DNA of 64,000 bases from positions 2,790,001 through 2,854,000 of the forward strand of contig NZ_WBXN01000004.1 of the NCBI RefSeq assembly GCF_008973465.1. The letters run 5' to 3'. Positions within the stretch are counted from its first letter, which is position 1, and each line of letters starts with the position of its first letter. This DNA comes from Streptomyces sp. SS1-1 (GTDB taxonomy: Bacteria > Actinomycetota > Actinomycetes > Streptomycetales > Streptomycetaceae). Both the position numbers and the translations under genes were made by a program. Positions 30,387-39,396 of this stretch are shown here, in pieces. The notes beneath the pieces are model-generated. The model had not been told where the DNA came from and made no database searches. It saw only the letters and a program-made list of their open reading frames with translations.

Positions 30387-31553
30387 TTACGAGTCGCCGA
30401 GGCCGCTGAGGACCGTCTCGGCCCGCTGCAGGACCTTCTGGTCCGCCGGCAGGTCGGGGGCGATGCCCCGCCCGTCCACGGTCCGCCCGGACGGGGTGCG
30501 GTAGTGGCCGACGGTCAGCTCGGCGACGGACCCGTCGGGCAGCCGGCTCGGCATCTGCACCGAGCCCTTGCCGAAGGTGCGGCTGCCCACGACGACGGCC
30601 CGGCCGCGGTCCTGGAGGGCGCCGGTGAGCAGCTCGGCGGCGCTCATCGTGCCGCCGTCGACCAGCGCGACGAGGGGCCGGCCGGTGTCGCCGCCCGGCT
30701 CGGCGTGCAGGGCGCGCTGGGCGCCGTCGACGTCGTAGGTGGCGACGAGCCCGCCGTCGAGGAAGGCGGAGGCGGCGGTGACGGCCTCGGTGACCAGGCC
30801 GCCGGAGTTGCCGCGCAGGTCGAGGACGACCCCGGCGGCGGAGGGCGCCCGGCGCAGGGCGGCGCGCACGGCGTCCCCGCTGCCCTTGGTGAAGGAGGCG
30901 ATCCGGATGACGGTGACGCCCCCGGCGCCCTCGCGCACGGTGACCGGGTCGGTGGACAGCTTCGCCCGGCGCAGGGTGAGCTCCCAGGCGCGCCCGCCGC
31001 GCTCCAGGCCCACGACGACGGAGGTGCCGGCGGCCGCGTCCTCGGCGTCGCCCCGCAGTAAGGCGACGATCTCGCTGACGGGCCGGCCCTCGACCGGGGC
31101 GCCGTCGACGCTGCGCAGCCGGTCCCCCACCTCGATGCCGGCCCGCGCGGCGGGCGAGCCGGAGCGCACCTTCGTCACCTCGACGGCGCCGTCGCGCCGG
31201 CGCCCGGCCCACAGCCCGACCCCGGTGTACCGGCCGTCGAGGGCCTCCTGGAACTCCTCGTACTCGCCGCGGGAGTAGATGGCGCCCCAGCGGTCGCCGC
31301 TGCGGCTGACCGCGCGTTCGGCGGCCTCGACGGGGGACGTGCCGGCGGCCATGGCGTCGGCGGCGGCCTCGGCGACGTCCTCGTGCCGGGGGCCGGGGAC
31401 CGTCGAACGGGCGGCGGGCGACGGGGACTTCCGCTCGGGTCCGGGCAGGGAGCCGGTCGCCGCACCGGCGACGAGCACGCTCGCGAACACCAATGTCAGG
31501 GCGGCCCCGCGGCCGAAGCGGCGGGGCTGACAGAACAGGTCACGGCCTGACAT
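30387..31553 (-). CDS. C-terminal processing protease (S41, PDZ domain)
   Basis: The 388-residue protein has an N-terminal membrane or signal segment ([18 protein letters not shown]). A PDZ domain follows at about residues 125-200 ([38 protein letters not shown]), then an S41 peptidase core. The core shows [18 protein letters not shown], the catalytic Ser in [15 protein letters not shown] and the Lys in [11 protein letters not shown], the Ser-Lys dyad of Ctp proteases. It trims exported proteins. It lies downstream of ftsEX in the same direction but behind a strong hairpin. A conserved S41 protease at this place is typical of streptomycetes. Confidence 0.93.
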   Translation of the reverse strand: MSGRDLFCQPRRFGRGAALTLVFASVLVAGAATGSLPGPERKSPSPAARSTVPGPRHEDVAEAAADAMAAGTSPVEAAERAVSRSGDRWGAIYSRGEYEEFQEALDGRYTGVGLWAGRRRDGAVEVTKVRSGSPAARAGIEVGDRLRSVDGAPVEGRPVSEIVALLRGDAEDAAAGTSVVVGLERGGRAWELTLRRAKLSTDPVTVREGAGGVTVIRIASFTKGSGDAVRAALRRAPSAAGVVLDLRGNSGGLVTEAVTAASAFLDGGLVATYDVDGAQRALHAEPGGDTGRPLVALVDGGTMSAAELLTGALQDRGRAVVVGSRTFGKGSVQMPSRLPDGSVAELTVGHYRTPSGRTVDGRGIAPDLPADQKVLQRAETVLSGLGDS

Positions 31554-31576
31554 GCCGGTGAGTCTAGGACAACGCG

Positions 31577-31612
31577 AAGGGGCCGTACGGTCCGATCCCC
31601 GTACGGCCCCCT
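31577..31612 (-). terminator. Terminator downstream of ftsX
   Basis: GGGGCCGTACGG and CCGTACGGCCCC form a 12-bp stem with a short loop, flanked by AAG and CTT, in the 68-bp gap after the ftsX stop. Confidence 0.8.
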
Positions 31613-31621
31613 TGGCGTTGG

Positions 31622-32539
31622 TCACACCTTGAGGTACTTGCGCAACGCGAAGAACGCCGCCAGCGCCGGCATCAGCAGGCTCGTCGCGAGGATGAGCGGC
31701 AGCTTGGTCAACACCGCGTCCCAGCCGATGAAGTTGATCAGATTCAGCTTCTCCGACAGGGCCAGGCCGTGGTCGATGATGAAGTACCGCGCGATCACCA
31801 GGAAGCCGCAGGCGACCGTGCCGCCGATGAGCCCGGCGACGGCGGCCTCCATGATGAACGGCGCCTGGATGTAGAAGCCGGAGGCGCCGACCAGGCGCAT
31901 GATCCCGGTCTCGCGGCGCCGGCTGAACGCGGACACCCGCACGGTGTTGACGATCAGCATGAGGGCGACGACGAGCATCAGCGCCATCACCGCCCGCGCG
32001 GCCCAGTTCATGCCGTTGAGCAGCCCGAAGAGGTTGTCCAGGATGCCCTTCTGGTCCTGCACGGACTGCACGCCGTCCCGCCCGTCGAAGGCGGTGGCGA
32101 CGACCTCGTACTTCTCCGGGTCCTTCAGCTTGATCCGGTACGACTCCTGCATCTGGTCCGGCGTCAGGGACGCGGCCAGCGGGGAGTCGCCGAACTGCTC
32201 CTTGTAGTGCTTGTACGCCTGGTCCTGGGACTCGTAGGTGACCTTGTCGACGACCGTCATCTTGTCCAGGTCGGCGAGGATCTCCTTCTTCTGGTCCTCG
32301 GTGACGGCGCCCTTGGCGCAGTTGGGGTCGGACTCCGCGTCGCTCTTGTTGCAGAGGAAGACGGAGACGTTGACCTTGTCGTACCAGTAGCCCTTCATCG
32401 TGTTGACCTGGTCGCTCATCAGGAGCGACCCGCCGAACAGGGCGAGCGACAGGGCGACGGAGACGATCACGGCGAACGTCATCGTCAGGTTGCGGCGGAG
32501 ACCGACACCGATCTCGGAGAGTACGAACTGGGCGCGCAT
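31622..32539 (-). CDS. ftsX: Cell division protein FtsX
   Basis: The 305-residue protein has the FtsX topology: a first TM helix after MRAQFVLSEIGVGLRRNLTM, an extracellular domain of about 120 residues (VSVFLCNKS to VQDQKGILDNLF) and three C-terminal TM helices with RETGIMRLVGASGFYIQAPFI. The extracellular loop activates peptidoglycan hydrolases when FtsE hydrolyses ATP. The gene follows ftsE with a 37-bp gap, and both are transcribed together towards the protease gene. Confidence 0.96.
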   Translation of the reverse strand: MRAQFVLSEIGVGLRRNLTMTFAVIVSVALSLALFGGSLLMSDQVNTMKGYWYDKVNVSVFLCNKSDAESDPNCAKGAVTEDQKKEILADLDKMTVVDKVTYESQDQAYKHYKEQFGDSPLAASLTPDQMQESYRIKLKDPEKYEVVATAFDGRDGVQSVQDQKGILDNLFGLLNGMNWAARAVMALMLVVALMLIVNTVRVSAFSRRRETGIMRLVGASGFYIQAPFIMEAAVAGLIGGTVACGFLVIARYFIIDHGLALSEKLNLINFIGWDAVLTKLPLILATSLLMPALAAFFALRKYLKV

Positions 32540-32576
32540 GGCGTCTCTTTCAGGCCTTTCCGTGGACTGGGACGGG

Positions 32577-33266
32577 TCAGTGCTGGTAGCCGTAGACGCC
32601 GCGTGCCTGGTCGCGGACGAGGCGGCCCTTCTCCAGCTCGATGACGCGCTTGCGCATCTGGTCCACGATGTTCTGATCGTGCGTGGCCATCACGACCGTC
32701 GTGCCGGTCCGGTTGATCCGGTCCAGCAGCTTCATGATGCCGACGGAGGTCTGCGGGTCGAGGTTGCCGGTGGGCTCGTCGCAGATGAGCAGCTTGGGCC
32801 GGTTCACGAAGGCGCGGGCGATCGCCACACGCTGCTGCTCACCACCGGACAGCTCGCCCGGCATCCGCTCCTCCTTGCCGCCGAGCCCGACGAGGTCGAG
32901 CACCTGCGGCACGGACTTGCGGATCTCGCCGCGCGACTTGCCGATGACCTCCTGCGCGAAGGCGACGTTCTCGCCGACGGTCTTGTTGGGCAGGAGGCGG
33001 AAGTCCTGGAAGACCGTCCCCAGCTGGCGGCGGATCTGCGGCACCTTCCAGTTGGAGATGCGGGCGAGGTCCTTGCCCAGGACGTGCACCTGGCCGTGGC
33101 TGCACCGCTCCTCGCGGAGGATGAGCCGCAGGAAGGTGGACTTTCCGGAGCCGGAGGACCCCACGAGGAAGACGAACTCGCCCTTCTCCACCTCGAGGGA
33201 GACATCCCTGAGTGCGGGGCGGGTCTGCTTGGGGTAGACCTTGGAGACGTTGTCGAATCGGATCAC
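32577..33266 (-). CDS. ftsE: Cell division ATP-binding protein FtsE
   Basis: The 229-residue ABC ATPase has Walker [10 protein letters not shown] (residues 36-44), Q-loop [20 protein letters not shown], signature [15 protein letters not shown], Walker [14 protein letters not shown] and switch [22 protein letters not shown], all close to FtsE. The GTG at 33266 is chosen because [14 protein letters not shown] is the conserved family start and no ATG precedes it in frame. It drives FtsX conformational change during division and sporulation septation. Confidence 0.96.
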   Translation of the reverse strand: MIRFDNVSKVYPKQTRPALRDVSLEVEKGEFVFLVGSSGSGKSTFLRLILREERCSHGQVHVLGKDLARISNWKVPQIRRQLGTVFQDFRLLPNKTVGENVAFAQEVIGKSRGEIRKSVPQVLDLVGLGGKEERMPGELSGGEQQRVAIARAFVNRPKLLICDEPTGNLDPQTSVGIMKLLDRINRTGTTVVMATHDQNIVDQMRKRVIELEKGRLVRDQARGVYGYQH

Positions 33267-33504
33267 GGATGCACCACGGGTCGCCGGGGGTAGGTGTGCG
33301 TGACCATACGCGAACCGGGCCGGGGAGCGCAGGCACCGTAGGGGTTGTGTAAAGGGTTGTGCGCATTTGTACCGGTGGCGGCTACGCCCTGAGAGAGCGC
33401 CCGCGCCCTTTGCGGGGGAACCTGGCACAGTAGAGAGGGAGGGGAACGTATCCGGGACCGGACCCGTTGAACCTCTCGGCAGGACGGCGCGAGGAGGGTG
33501 GCGC

Positions 33505-33696
33505 ATGACGTACGACCGGTTGGTGTGCGCGAACTGCGCCGCACCCGTGAGCGAGGGCCGCTGCCCCGTCTGCCGGGCGAACCGCCAGCGGCTCCAGCAG
33601 GAGAACCCGTTCGCGGGTCTGAACCCCATGGCGCTGGTCGTCCTGCTCGCGGTGCTGATCGCGGCGGTGGCCCTGCTGGCGCACCAGACGGTGTGA
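33505..33696 (+). CDS. Small zinc-ribbon membrane protein
   Basis: The 63-residue protein has two CxxC knuckles ([10 protein letters not shown] and [10 protein letters not shown]) followed by one transmembrane helix ([20 protein letters not shown]). A perfect GAGGAGGG ribosome binding site lies before the ATG. Proteins of this build are conserved in streptomycetes next to ftsE-prfB. Function is unknown, and the ribbon on the cytoplasmic side suggests a protein- or RNA-binding membrane anchor. It is divergent from ftsE and ends at a strong bidirectional terminator. Confidence 0.82.
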   Translation: MTYDRLVCANCAAPVSEGRCPVCRANRQRLQQENPFAGLNPMALVVLLAVLIAAVALLAHQTV

Positions 33697-33724
33697 GGCA
33701 CCGCCTCCCCCACGGACCGACGTG

Positions 33725-33763
33725 ACGAGGGGCCCGGAGCGAAGATCGCTCCGGGCCCCTCGT
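33725..33763. terminator. Bidirectional terminator
   Basis: ACGAGGGGCCCGGAGCGA and its complement form an 18-bp perfect stem with a three-base loop between the converging small membrane protein and LAETG-protein genes. Confidence 0.85.
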
Positions 33764-33805
33764 GCGTAAGGCGCTGCTCACGCGGTGTGCGCGTGACGGC
33801 TACCG

Positions 33806-34393
33806 TCAGGCAGCGGCACCGCCACGGCCGCCCGCGAGACGCGGGAGGACGCGGAAGCCGATGCCACCGGCGATCATCGTGGCGGCGCCGACCAGCAGGA
33901 ACGTGGTCTGCGCGGCACCCGTCTCGGCCAGCTCGGCGCCGCCGCCCTGGGCGGTGGTGCTGGTGCCGGTGGCGGCCGAACCGGTGTCGGTCAGGGAGGA
34001 GGAGCCCTCCTCCTGGGTGGAGGTGCCACCGTCGGGGTCGGCGTTGTTGCCGCCGCCGTTGCCGCCGCCGTTGCCGTTCCCGTTGCCCGGGTTGGACGGC
34101 TCGTCGGTGGGCTCGGCCGGGTCGGTCGGCTCCTGCGGCTCCGTCGGCTCCTCGGTGGGCTCCGTCGGGACGGTGGGCTCCTCGGTGGGCTCGGTCGGAA
34201 CCTCGGTGGGCGGGTCCGTCGGCTCCTCGGTGGGCGGAGTGGTCGGGTCCTCGTCGCCGCTGCACAGGATGCCGAGGATGCAGTCCTCGGTCTCGGCGGC
34301 GGAGGCGGCACCGGCCGCGGTCAGCGAGGCGCCGGCCGCGATCACGGCACCGGCGGCGAGGCGCGCGATACGGATCCGCGTCTTCTTGGTCAT
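33806..34393 (-). CDS. Sortase-type (LAETG) cell-wall surface protein
   Basis: The 195-residue protein has a Sec signal peptide ([13 protein letters not shown], ending AASAAE), a short CILGILC segment and about 50 residues of Pro/Thr/Glu repeats of the type PTEEPT. A Gly/Asn spacer leads to a C-terminal sorting signal: LAETG, hydrophobic helix ([18 protein letters not shown]), basic tail. LAxTG is the class E sortase motif of Streptomyces, as in long chaplins. The product would be anchored to peptidoglycan with the charged repeat acting as a stalk. No globular domain is present. The two cysteines could form a disulfide. Confidence 0.88.
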   Translation of the reverse strand: MTKKTRIRIARLAAGAVIAAGASLTAAGAASAAETEDCILGILCSGDEDPTTPPTEEPTDPPTEVPTEPTEEPTVPTEPTEEPTEPQEPTDPAEPTDEPSNPGNGNGNGGGNGGGNNADPDGGTSTQEEGSSSLTDTGSAATGTSTTAQGGGAELAETGAAQTTFLLVGAATMIAGGIGFRVLPRLAGGRGGAAA

Positions 34394-34640
34394 CTGGTTG
34401 CTACCCCCAGTAGCTGAATCGTCAGTGAGGCGGCGTTCAGGGGCCGGCCGTGATCGACGGAGGTGACGCAACTAGAGCCCCCCGGTTCACATGCGCCCCA
34501 GAAATACGCATGCCACGCTTCACCCTTCCCATTTTTCAAGAGCACGTCAAGGCCGTTGCGGGCGCGATGTCCAACTACGAGTTCTTTGCCATGGGTTGGA
34601 AGCTGTGAGTGTGATGTAAAACCCAGACATGCAGGTACAC

Positions 34641-34678
34641 AAAAGGCAACTGCCGCCCGGTGGGCGGCAGTTGCCTTG
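34641..34678 (-). terminator. Terminator of prfB
   Basis: AAGGCAACTGCCGCCC and GGGCGGCAGTTGCCTT form a 16-bp perfect stem, 18 bp after the prfB stop. The rest of the 34394-34695 gap is less GC-rich than its surroundings and carries no visible gene. It should hold the promoter of the LAETG gene. Confidence 0.85.
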
Positions 34679-34695
34679 TCGACAAATGAATTCCC

Positions 34696-35802
34696 TTACT
34701 TCTCCTGCTGCTTGCGCCAGCGAATGCCGGCCTCCAGGAAGCCGTCGATCTCGCCGTTGAAGACGGCCTCGGGGTTGCCGACCTCGTACTCGGTCCGCAG
34801 GTCCTTGACCATCTGGTAGGGGTGCAGCACGTACGACCGCATCTGGTTGCCCCAGGAGTTGCCGCCGTCGCCCTTGAGGGCGTCCATCTTGGCCTGCTCC
34901 TCCTGGCGGCGCCGCTCCAGCAGCTTGGCCTGGAGGACGTTCATCGCGGTCGCCTTGTTCTGGATCTGCGAGCGCTCGTTCTGGCAGGAGACGACGATGC
35001 CGGTCGGGATGTGGGTCAGCCGCACGGCGGAGTCGGTGGTGTTGACGCCCTGTCCGCCGGGGCCCGAGGACCGGTACACGTCCACGCGCAGCTCGGACTC
35101 GTCGATCTCGATGTGGTCGGTCTGCTCGACCACGGGCAGCACCTCGACGCCGGCGAACGACGTCTGGCGGCGGCCCTGGTTGTCGAACGGCGAGATGCGC
35201 ACCAGCCGGTGCGTGCCCTGCTCGACCGAGAGGGTGCCGTAGGCATACGGCACCTGCACGGCGAAGGTGGTCGACTTGATGCCGGCCTCCTCCGCGTACG
35301 AGGTCTCGTAGATCTCGGTCTTGTAGCCGTGCTGCTCGGCCCAGCGCAGGTACATCCGCTGCAGCCGCTCCGCGAAGTCGGCGGCGTCGACGCCCCCGGC
35401 CTCCGCGCGGATGTTGACGAGCGCCTCACGGGCGTCGTACTCACCGCTGAGGAGCGTGCGGACCTCCATCTCGTCCAGCGCCTTGCGGACGGCGGTGAGC
35501 TCGGACTCGGCCTCGGCACGGGTGTCCGGGTCGTCCTCCTCCTCGGCCATCTCGAACAGCACGGCGAGATCGTCGATCCGCCCGCGCAGGGCCTCGGCCT
35601 TCCTCACCTCCGCCTGGAGGTGGGAGAGCTTGCTGGTGATCTTCTGCGCTTCGTCCGGGTTGTCCCACAGGGACGGCGCGGCCGCCTGCTCCTCGAGCAC
35701 GGCGATGTCTGCCCTCAGCTTGTCGAGGTCCAGAACGGCCTCGATCGACTCCATGGTCGAGGAGAGGGACTTGAGCTCTTCGGATACATCGACGACTGCC
35801 AC
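34696..35802 (-). CDS. prfB: Peptide chain release factor 2
   Basis: The 368-residue protein is full length. It has the SPF anticodon-like tripeptide in [13 protein letters not shown], which marks RF2 and UGA/UAA reading, and the catalytic GGQ in [18 protein letters not shown]. The start is a GTG ([11 protein letters not shown]). The gene is a single uninterrupted frame, with no internal UGA or programmed frameshift of the E. coli kind. It sits between the kinase gene and the LAETG-protein gene, as in other streptomycetes, and ends at a strong terminator. Confidence 0.97.
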   Translation of the reverse strand: MAVVDVSEELKSLSSTMESIEAVLDLDKLRADIAVLEEQAAAPSLWDNPDEAQKITSKLSHLQAEVRKAEALRGRIDDLAVLFEMAEEEDDPDTRAEAESELTAVRKALDEMEVRTLLSGEYDAREALVNIRAEAGGVDAADFAERLQRMYLRWAEQHGYKTEIYETSYAEEAGIKSTTFAVQVPYAYGTLSVEQGTHRLVRISPFDNQGRRQTSFAGVEVLPVVEQTDHIEIDESELRVDVYRSSGPGGQGVNTTDSAVRLTHIPTGIVVSCQNERSQIQNKATAMNVLQAKLLERRRQEEQAKMDALKGDGGNSWGNQMRSYVLHPYQMVKDLRTEYEVGNPEAVFNGEIDGFLEAGIRWRKQQEK

Positions 35803-35881
35803 GCCTCCAGCGTAACGGCTCCGCAGGGCGGCGAGCTCCGGGTACCTGCCCGCCCGGCCGCCCCACCGGCCCGGGAGCGGG

Positions 35882-37123
35882 TCAGGGGGTCGCGGGAGCC
35901 GTGCTGCGGGTGTCCCGCGGGGTCGCCCCGGCGTCGTCGTCCGAGATCGCCAGCCAGGTCCCCACCCCGGCCGCGGCCACCAGCACCACCGCGGCCCCGC
36001 CCAGCGCCAGCCGGCGCCGCCGGGTCGCGGCGCGGTGGCGGGCCGAGCCCGGCCGCGGGGCGCCCGCCGCGCGCGGCACCCGGGCCGTGCCGCGGGCGCC
36101 GCCGGCCAGCTCGTCCGGGGCCGGGACCCGCATCGAGGTGTGGGTGTCCCGGTTGGAGTCGGCCGGCCGGGCGCCCGGCACCAGCGGCACCGCGCCCCGG
36201 CGCCGTACCCGCTCACCCGCCGGGTCGGCCGGGGATGCGGCCGGGGCCTCGTCCTCCTCCGGCTCCCCGTCGGGCTCGTCCACGTCGAGCGGCGGCATCC
36301 CGGCGACCAGCGGCAGCAGCTCGCGCAGCCGCGCCCCGAGCTCGGAGGCGCGCAGCCGCGAGGCGGGGGCCTTGGCCAGGCACTGGACGATGAGCTGCCA
36401 CAGCTCGTCGGGGATGCCGGGCAGCGGCGCCACCGTCTCCGTGACATGGCGGCGCAGCACCGCGCCGGGGTGGCCGCCGCCGAACGGGGTGAAGCCGGCC
36501 AGCAGCTCGTACAGGACGGTGGCGAGGGCGTAGATGTCCACGGCCGCGCGGGGCGGCAGGCCCTCGACGATCTCCGGGGCCAGATAGTCCGGGGTGCCGA
36601 TGATCTTCGTGGCGCGGGTGCGGCGCGGGGAGTCGATGAGTTTGGCCACGCCGAAGTCGGTCAGCAGGGCCGGGTGGGCGCCGCCGGGGCCGAGGGGGCC
36701 CTGCATGTCCAGCAGGATGTTCTCCGGCTTCACGTCGCGGTGGACGACACCGGCCGCGTGGGCCGCCGCCAGGCCGTCGGCGACGTCGGCGACGATCGCG
36801 ACGGCCGCCTCGGGCGCGAGCCTGCGGTCCCGGTCGAGGCGGGTGCGCAGGTCGGTACCGCGGACCAGGTCCATGACGAGCGCGAGGTCGTTGCCGTCGA
36901 CCACCAGGTCGCGGACGGAGACGACGTTCGGGTGCTCCAGGCCGAGCAGGGCCGTGCGCTCCTGCACGAACCGCCCGACGAGCTCCTGGTCGGAGGCGAG
37001 GTCCTCGCGCAGCAGCTTGACGGCGACGGGGCCCTCCGGTCCCTCGCCCAGCCACACCGTGCCGGCGCTGCCCCGCCCCAGGATCTGGTTGGCGGTGTAC
37101 CGGCTGCCGATCTTCCGTGCCAA
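35882..37123 (-). CDS. pkaB: Membrane Ser/Thr protein kinase (PkaB-like)
   Basis: The 413-residue protein contains a complete Hanks-type kinase domain: glycine loop [10 protein letters not shown] (15-24), Lys 36 in [14 protein letters not shown] at 128, DFG at 156 and APE at 182. An Arg/Pro-rich juxtamembrane stretch is followed by one TM helix ([20 protein letters not shown]) and a short outer tail, with no PASTA repeats. The order prfB, a ~415-residue kinase and a ~550-residue kinase matches pkaB/pkaA of S. coelicolor as I recall it. The adjacent FHA-domain protein is a natural phosphopeptide-binding partner. Confidence 0.9.
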   Translation of the reverse strand: MARKIGSRYTANQILGRGSAGTVWLGEGPEGPVAVKLLREDLASDQELVGRFVQERTALLGLEHPNVVSVRDLVVDGNDLALVMDLVRGTDLRTRLDRDRRLAPEAAVAIVADVADGLAAAHAAGVVHRDVKPENILLDMQGPLGPGGAHPALLTDFGVAKLIDSPRRTRATKIIGTPDYLAPEIVEGLPPRAAVDIYALATVLYELLAGFTPFGGGHPGAVLRRHVTETVAPLPGIPDELWQLIVQCLAKAPASRLRASELGARLRELLPLVAGMPPLDVDEPDGEPEEDEAPAASPADPAGERVRRRGAVPLVPGARPADSNRDTHTSMRVPAPDELAGGARGTARVPRAAGAPRPGSARHRAATRRRRLALGGAAVVLVAAAGVGTWLAISDDDAGATPRDTRSTAPATP

Positions 37124-37297
37124 GACTGCTCCTACCGACGCGTTGTGCCGCCGCTGCGTCCTCCCGGGGGCCGCCCCCCGGACCCCCAGCCGACAGACCC
37201 TGGGAACCCCCGGTCGACAAAACTACGCGGTCGGACGGCCGGCCTTCACCGCGGAGGCGGAAATCACCCACCGGGTGTCGACAAATCCCCAGACACA

Positions 37298-37337
37298 CGA
37301 AGGCCGTACGGGCCCCGGGGGGTCCGTACGGCCTTCG
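37298..37337 (-). terminator. Terminator between the two kinase genes
   Basis: CGAAGGCCGTACGG and CCGTACGGCCTTCG form a 14-bp perfect stem around a G/C loop, about 20 bp after the upstream kinase stop. The two kinases may therefore have separate transcripts. Confidence 0.85.
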
Positions 37338-37358
37338 GCGGTCGTCGTCGCGGGAGGG

Positions 37359-39038
37359 TCAGCCGGTGCTCGTGCCTCCGCCCGAGCTCCCGCCGAGGTC
37401 GCCGATCCAGTCGGTGACCGTGCTGAACCAGCTGCTGAGCTGCTCCCAGTAGCCCTTGCCGGTGCCGATCCACTCCTGGAGCGGGCTCAGCTCCCACACC
37501 AGCCAGCCGGCCACGAAGAGGATGACGATCGTGAACAGACAGCCCTTCAGGCAGCCCAGACCGGGGATGCGCATCGGGTTGCCGCCGCGGCGGCGCGGCT
37601 CACGGGGCTCGCGCTGCGGACGCTGCGGCTCGGGCGCGTAGCGCTGCGGGGGCTGCTGCGGCTGGCGCGGCGGCGCGTACGGCTGCGGCTGGTGCTGCTG
37701 CGGCTGCGTGTAACCGCCCTGCCGGCCGCGCTGCGGTGGCCGCTGCTGGGGCTGCGGGGGCTGCTGGGGCTGCGGCTGGGGGCGGGCCACCTGGCGCTGC
37801 GGGCGGCGGCGCAGGGGGTCCTGGTTCGGGTCGAGGTACTGGACCTGGGTCTGTTCGTTGCGGTCGCGGGCGGCGCGCAGCTGGTTCTGCCAGGGGTGCG
37901 GGTCCTCGGGGCCGGGGCCGCCGGGCGGTCCCTGCGGCACCGGCGGCATCACCGCCGTCGGGTCGGCCGCGCCGCGCCCGCCCGTGTTCGGCAGGACGGC
38001 GGTGGGGTCGGCGGCGCCGGGGGCGCCGTTGTGCGGCAGGACGCTGGTCGCGGCGTTCGGGTCGAAGGAGCCCGCGCCGTGCGGCAGCACCTGGGTGGGG
38101 TCGGCCGAGCCCGGCACGGTGGCCGGGGCGGGGTCCGGGGCGAGGAGGGCGCCGACGCCCTCGGCGGCGGCGATCTGCGCGGAGTTCGCGTGCACGCCGA
38201 TGCCCTGGGCGACGACGCGCAGGCCGCGCGCGAGGTTCTCGGCGCTGGGCCGGTCGTCGGGGTTCTTGCTCAGGCAGCGCTCGATGACCGTCCACAGCGG
38301 GTCGGGGACCGTGGAGGGGCGGCGCGGCTCGGCGCTCAGGTGCTGGTGCAGCACTTCGAGGGCGGAGCCGCCGCCGAACGGCGGACGTCCGGTGACCAGC
38401 TCGTACAGGAGGATGCCGGCGCCGTAGATGTCGACGGCGGAGGTCTGCGGGCGGCCCTCGGCGGACTCGGGGGCGACGTAGGCGGGCGTCCCGACGAACT
38501 CGTGGGTGCGGGTCAGGCCCGGGGAGTCGGCGAGGCGGGCGATGCCGAAGTCGGTGAGCAGCGGGTGCATCTCGCCGCCCTGCTGGCGCAGCAGGACGTT
38601 GGCGGGCTTCAGGTCGCGGTGGACGACGCCGTCGGCGTGGCTGGCGGCGAGGGCGTCGGCGATCTGGGCGGTGAGCAGGGCGGCCGCGACCGGGGTGAAG
38701 GGGCCGTTCTCGCGCAGGTAGCGGTGCAGGTCGGGGCCCTCGACGAGGTCCATGACCAGGGCCAGCAGCTCGCCCTCGACGACCAGGTCGCGGACCCGGA
38801 CGATGTTGGGGTGGGTCAGGCGCAGCAGCACGGACCGCTCGCGCAGGAAGCGCATGACGATGTCCGCGTCGCCGGCGAGCTCCTCCTTGAGGACCTTGAT
38901 CGCGACCGTCTCGCCGGGCTGCCCCGGCACGGCCGCCTCGGCGCCCGCGGTCTCCCGCTGGCGGGCTCGCCAGACGGTCCCCGTGGCGCCGCGACCCAGC
39001 GGCTCCTCGAGGATGTACTTGCTGCCTACCGGCCGCAC
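37359..39038 (-). CDS. pkaA: Membrane Ser/Thr protein kinase (PkaA-like)
   Basis: The 559-residue protein has a kinase domain with LGRGATGTVW, Lys 48 in VAIKVL, HRDLKPANVLL at 140 and DFGIARL at 163. About 150 residues rich in Pro, Gln and Arg follow, including repeated QPQ/PQQ clusters and three TAVLPNTG-like units (DPTAVLPN, DPTAVMPP). A single TM helix (LFTIVILFVAGWLVWEL) precedes a short Ser/Gly outer tail. The low-complexity region is likely a docking or autophosphorylation surface. It is divergent from the FHA/FtsK-like gene across a 358-bp spacer. Confidence 0.9.
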   Translation of the reverse strand: MRPVGSKYILEEPLGRGATGTVWRARQRETAGAEAAVPGQPGETVAIKVLKEELAGDADIVMRFLRERSVLLRLTHPNIVRVRDLVVEGELLALVMDLVEGPDLHRYLRENGPFTPVAAALLTAQIADALAASHADGVVHRDLKPANVLLRQQGGEMHPLLTDFGIARLADSPGLTRTHEFVGTPAYVAPESAEGRPQTSAVDIYGAGILLYELVTGRPPFGGGSALEVLHQHLSAEPRRPSTVPDPLWTVIERCLSKNPDDRPSAENLARGLRVVAQGIGVHANSAQIAAAEGVGALLAPDPAPATVPGSADPTQVLPHGAGSFDPNAATSVLPHNGAPGAADPTAVLPNTGGRGAADPTAVMPPVPQGPPGGPGPEDPHPWQNQLRAARDRNEQTQVQYLDPNQDPLRRRPQRQVARPQPQPQQPPQPQQRPPQRGRQGGYTQPQQHQPQPYAPPRQPQQPPQRYAPEPQRPQREPREPRRRGGNPMRIPGLGCLKGCLFTIVILFVAGWLVWELSPLQEWIGTGKGYWEQLSSWFSTVTDWIGDLGGSSGGGTSTG

Positions 39039-39203
39039 GTCGCGCTCCCTGCTGCTTGCCTACGTTCCGACCCACTGTAGTGCCGGGCCCCCGGGCACCG
39101 GCGGTCGTCATTCTGTGCGTCTTACGTACGGCCTCCCGTACATGTTCGAAGGAAAGACGCTCGGCTCAGTCCGGTGGTTGCCGCGAACGGACGTGAGCGA
39201 TCT

Positions 39204-39271
39204 CAAGTGATCACCGGCGGGGTCGTTGTCCGGCACTTTTGCGGGCAGAGCCGACCAATCAAGATCACTTG
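39204..39271. repeat. Widely spaced inverted repeat in the divergent promoter region
   Basis: CAAGTGATC (39204-39212) and GATCACTTG (39263-39271) are perfect 9-bp complements 50 bp apart in the spacer between the PkaA-like kinase and FHA genes. They could be paired operator half-sites or a looped structure. Otherwise the spacer 39039-39396 shows no gene. Confidence 0.45.
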
Positions 39272-39396
39272 TCTTCGGGCGGGGGGCGGGTTGTCGGTGG
39301 CAGGTGCGAGGATGCGGGGAGAACTGGCCGATGTGCTCGTGTGGGGTGGGGTGGTTCCGTGCCCGCGCCCGCGCGCAGAAGGGACCGCTGACGCCG

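Noticed and set aside
34696..35802. Programmed +1 frameshift in prfB
   Set aside because: The gene is one continuous frame from the GTG without an early in-frame UGA.
37600..37960. Gln/Pro-rich repeats in the PkaA-like kinase as a CRISPR-like or satellite array
   Set aside because: The repeats are in frame, irregular in length and encode a low-complexity linker. There are no spacers or cas genes anywhere in the window.
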